DNA of 9,700 nucleotides, taken from the NCBI GenBank assembly GCA_947463105.1, contig CANHSD010000108.1:1-9700 (forward strand), in the 5' to 3' direction. Made by a program: the position numbers and the translations under genes. Under the pieces are notes generated by a model. That model made no database searches, was not told the origin of the DNA, and saw only the letters and a list, made by a program, of their open reading frames with translations. The DNA comes from Chitinophagaceae bacterium (lineage in GTDB: Bacteria > Bacteroidota > Bacteroidia > Chitinophagales > Chitinophagaceae). Each line of letters starts with the position of its first letter. Within the stretch, counting starts at the first letter, position 1. Shown piece after piece: positions 7,456 to 9,700 of this stretch.

Positions 7456-7843
7456 ATTGAGTTTTCCCAGGCAATTTTGGAAAGGGTTGGTGTTTATTTT
7501 GTTGGCTTATACAGTAGTGCAACTGATCTCATACCAATCTTTTTTAAGGTTGCCGACAATCATTCAAGAGAACAAACAGTTGATGCGTTGGATGGCTATT
7601 GCACTTGTTTATTCGGTTGGCTGTTTGGTATTGAAAACAAATGGAGTTGCCTGGCTTCTCGGCATCTGGCACCTGATTCACCTCTCACTGGTGGGGTATC
7701 TTTTCCTGATTGGGATTTATGAATATACAATTGCTCCAGTCCCTTATGGCATAAGGGCATCAGTTGCTCCGGTAGTGGAGTTCTTGATATCTCCGCTGCT
7801 TTATTTTGCTGCCGGTCTTGTATATGCAATGGGTAAGGAATAA
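7445..7843 (+). CDS. Small four-helix membrane protein, probable exosortase partner
   Basis: A 132-residue protein with about four hydrophobic segments (near residues 13-32, 47-64, 68-91 and 107-128) and no recognised catalytic motif. I chose the ATG at 7445 because it lies in ATGTTCGATAA, overlapping the exosortase stop codon (7453-7455). A start further upstream (TTG at 7394) would only add residues encoded within the exosortase gene. The 11-base overlap indicates translational coupling and a shared function. In Bacteroidota, short exosortases such as XrtF are commonly followed by a dedicated small integral membrane protein of this size, and this gene fits that pattern by position, length and topology. 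The specific family is not assigned, and the biochemical role of such partners is unknown. It ends 23 bases before the convergent hom gene. Confidence 0.75.
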   Translation: MFDKLSFPRQFWKGLVFILLAYTVVQLISYQSFLRLPTIIQENKQLMRWMAIALVYSVGCLVLKTNGVAWLLGIWHLIHLSLVGYLFLIGIYEYTIAPVPYGIRASVAPVVEFLISPLLYFAAGLVYAMGKE

Positions 7844-7866
7844 AAGTCAATGCTACCCACAGGTTG

Positions 7867-9126
7867 TCAAACATTCAGTCCCGCCAGAGACAAACTCATT
7901 TTTTTTAGCTCAGTCAGGGCTGTATTTTCAATGATGTTATCCGGCATCAGCACCAGGGATGTATTGTTGGTCTTCCACCAGTCTTTGTGTAAAAGGGATT
8001 TGAAGGGGATGGTGCCAATCAGGTAACTTCTCTCGTTGCCGGAATGCCATTCTTCGATGCTTGTAAATTCTTCTTTTGGAATATTGTTAAGATCTTCAAA
8101 GCTGATGTAAATCCTCAAATGGAAATCGTCTGAAAGGGTTGATGGCAATTGCTGGTTGAGTTTCTTGTATTCATACCGGTAGCCATATCTTAAAGCCGCA
8201 ATATCACTCAATACCGCTGAGGCCGTTGGGAAACTTCCCGCGCCTTTCCCATAGAAGAATTGCTTGTCGGCAAATCCACTTTCAATCACCACGCCATTGT
8301 ATTCATTTTTTACAAAATACAATTGGTCTGCATGGTCTACAAACTGTGGAAGCAGGAAGGAGGCAACCGTGCCATTTTGTAATTTCTTTGCCTGTGCAAC
8401 CAATTTGATGGATTGATTTCTTGACTGCGCTACTTTTGCATCCAGCTCATTGATTTGAGTGATGCCATTGAACAGCATTTTGTCAATGGTTGTTATGATG
8501 CCATAGCTATGGGCCAGCAGAAGTACCCATTTGTTTGCAGCGTCATACCCCTCAATGTCAAGCGTGGGGTCTGTTTCTGCAAAACCAAGTTGCTGGGCAA
8601 GCAACAAGGCTTCCTTGAAATTCAGTTTTTCCTCAAACATCTTGGTAAGGATAAAATTGGTAGATCCATTGACGATGGCCTTGATGGAATGCAGCAGATC
8701 GTTGTCATAGTATTCCTCCAGGTTCCTGATCACGGGGATGGATGCACATGCCGATGCCTCATAGAGCAAAGACCTGCCGGTGGTATGTTGAAGTTCGATG
8801 AGTTCTGGCAGGTGCTCTGAAAGCATTTTCTTGCTGGCACTCACAACGTCTTTCCCGTTTTTCAATGCAGTGGTTACAATTTCATATCCCGCTACGCTAT
8901 CATTGATTACTTCAACGATCACATTGATTTCAGGGTCAAAAAGCAAGTCATTTTTTTCGGAAGTGAACAGCGATGCAGGCGCATTCCTTTTCTTGCTCGT
9001 ATTTTTGATGCATACTTTTTTGATGGACGCCTTCAGTGAAGGGGTTTGCTTCAATACCTTGTACAATCCTTCACCTACTACACCAAAACCAAACATTCCA
9101 ATCACCAGTGTTTTTTCTGAACCCAT
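7867..9126 (-). CDS. hom: Homoserine dehydrogenase (monofunctional)
   Basis: A 419-residue cytoplasmic enzyme that reduces aspartate 4-semialdehyde to homoserine with NAD(P)H. The Rossmann loop GFGVVG is at 13-18. The substrate domain has EASACASIP (123-131), NGSTNFILTKM (153-163) and GFAETDPTLDIEGYDAANKW (181-200). Here E184, D190, D195 and K199 align with yeast Glu208, Asp214, Asp219 and Lys223 at constant spacing, K199 being the catalytic lysine. GKGAGSFPTASAVLSDIA (293-310) closes the domain. Residues 333-398 occupy the place of a C-terminal ACT domain but lack its usual glycine-containing pattern, so feedback control by threonine is uncertain. EASACASIP differs from the common EASVGGGIP; I believe such variants are usual in this phylum. 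It lies 27 bases downstream of metX, consistent with one operon feeding methionine synthesis. The ATG follows an A-rich leader without Shine-Dalgarno. Confidence 0.95.
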   Translation of the reverse strand: MGSEKTLVIGMFGFGVVGEGLYKVLKQTPSLKASIKKVCIKNTSKKRNAPASLFTSEKNDLLFDPEINVIVEVINDSVAGYEIVTTALKNGKDVVSASKKMLSEHLPELIELQHTTGRSLLYEASACASIPVIRNLEEYYDNDLLHSIKAIVNGSTNFILTKMFEEKLNFKEALLLAQQLGFAETDPTLDIEGYDAANKWVLLLAHSYGIITTIDKMLFNGITQINELDAKVAQSRNQSIKLVAQAKKLQNGTVASFLLPQFVDHADQLYFVKNEYNGVVIESGFADKQFFYGKGAGSFPTASAVLSDIAALRYGYRYEYKKLNQQLPSTLSDDFHLRIYISFEDLNNIPKEEFTSIEEWHSGNERSYLIGTIPFKSLLHKDWWKTNNTSLVLMPDNIIENTALTELKKMSLSLAGLNV

Positions 9127-9153
9127 TTTTCTTTGTTTTAAATTTTATATAAA

Positions 9154-9700
9154 TCAGTTGATCAGCCCATTGAGCAGTTCATTCAATTTCTCATGTTCAA
9201 TCAGGAATCCATCATGGCCATAAATGGATGCAATTACCTCCAGCTGTGCACCTGGAATATGCTTTGCAAGAAACATTTGCTCAGACACAGGGAAAAGCAA
9301 ATCTGATGAAATACCGATGACCAGTGTTCTTGCATTGATTCTTTCCAGCATTTCCTCCGCTTCCAGCAGGCCTCTTCCCAAATGATGGCTGTCCATGCTT
9401 TTGGTCAGCATATAATAACTCAATGCATTGAAGCGCTTGGCCAGTTTCTCTCCCTGGTATTTTTGGTAGGATTCACTTCTGTTATTGTCAATGGCCTTGT
9501 CCAGGTCCTCCTGTGTTTTACCATAGGTGTCATAATGCCTGTAGCTGATCAGCGCAACCGATCGTGCCACTTTCAATCCTCCCATTCCTGCTTCCGGGAT
9601 TTTTTCTTTCCAGCTAGGGTCGGCTTCAATACACATCCGCTGTGAGGCATTGAATGCTTTGCCCCAGGGAGAATGAAATGCATTGGTGGCAATGGGAACA
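9154..9700 (-). CDS. metX: Homoserine O-acetyltransferase, C-terminal part (cut by window edge)
   Basis: An open frame enters from the right edge and ends at TGA (9156-9154); 182 codons are in the window, so roughly the N-terminal half is missing. The reading begins VPIATNAFHSPWGKAFN, matching the PIATSAxHSxWGIAFN region of MetX, then continues through QRMCIEADPSWKEK. The alpha/beta-hydrolase catalytic acid is the Asp in GISSDLLFPV (codon 9303-9301) and the catalytic His is in YGHDGFLIE (codon 9216-9214). The nucleophilic serine lies outside. MetX transfers acetyl from acetyl-CoA to homoserine, the product of the hom gene immediately downstream. The ATG at 9636 is internal, not the start. A serine acetyltransferase-like relative of the same fold is possible, but the hom neighbour favours MetX. 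Confidence 0.93.
   Translation of the reverse strand, partial: VPIATNAFHSPWGKAFNASQRMCIEADPSWKEKIPEAGMGGLKVARSVALISYRHYDTYGKTQEDLDKAIDNNRSESYQKYQGEKLAKRFNALSYYMLTKSMDSHHLGRGLLEAEEMLERINARTLVIGISSDLLFPVSEQMFLAKHIPGAQLEVIASIYGHDGFLIEHEKLNELLNGLIN

Noticed and set aside
7830..7859. TGGGTA / TACCCA inverted repeat between the convergent membrane-protein and hom genes
   Set aside because: Six-bp arms with an 18-base loop and no T run on either side; too weak to call a bidirectional terminator.
8455..8820. 121-codon plus-strand frame inside hom
   Set aside because: Antisense shadow of the conserved homoserine dehydrogenase catalytic region.

Overview
The window looks like a chromosomal stretch from a member of the phylum Bacteroidota, most like the Chitinophagaceae and relatives. 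This is inferred from the gene families, the A-rich leaders without Shine-Dalgarno sequences, and -7 promoter elements of the TAnnTTTG type. No rRNA, tRNA, CRISPR array, insertion sequence or phage gene is visible.

Layout. Five plus-strand genes fill 72-7843 and two minus-strand genes converge on them from the right edge. (1) 72-3284 encodes a large exported beta-propeller protein with about eleven Asp-box (BNR) repeats, of the sortilin/VPS10-like type often labelled 'glycosyl hydrolase'. (2) 3422-5026 encodes a sodium:solute symporter. (3) 5172-6650 encodes an exported type I sulfatase with a Cys-type formylglycine motif. (4) 6844-7455 encodes a small exosortase/archaeosortase-family transpeptidase with the Cys/Arg/His triad. 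It overlaps by 11 bases (5) 7445-7843, a four-helix membrane protein that is probably its partner. On the minus strand, metX (9154 to beyond the window) is followed 27 bases later by hom (7867-9126), giving homoserine dehydrogenase and homoserine O-acetyltransferase of the methionine branch.

How they may work together. Symporter plus sulfatase suggests removal of sulfate from an external ester outside the inner membrane and Na+-driven uptake of the product, with the propeller protein as a binding or processing partner. No SusC/SusD pair is present, so this is not a classical polysaccharide-utilisation locus. The exosortase pair is a separate unit: no protein in the window carries a recognisable sorting tail, and no exopolysaccharide genes adjoin it.

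The gene-free stretches hold two inverted repeats: a near-perfect 39-base hairpin inside a longer nested repeat at 3321-3409, and a 41-base one at 6776-6816. Both have T-rich left arms and A-rich right arms, the opposite of a rho-independent terminator. The exosortase pair with no visible substrate and the 3321-3409 palindrome are the two items most worth following up. Nothing here amounts to a demonstrated new system.
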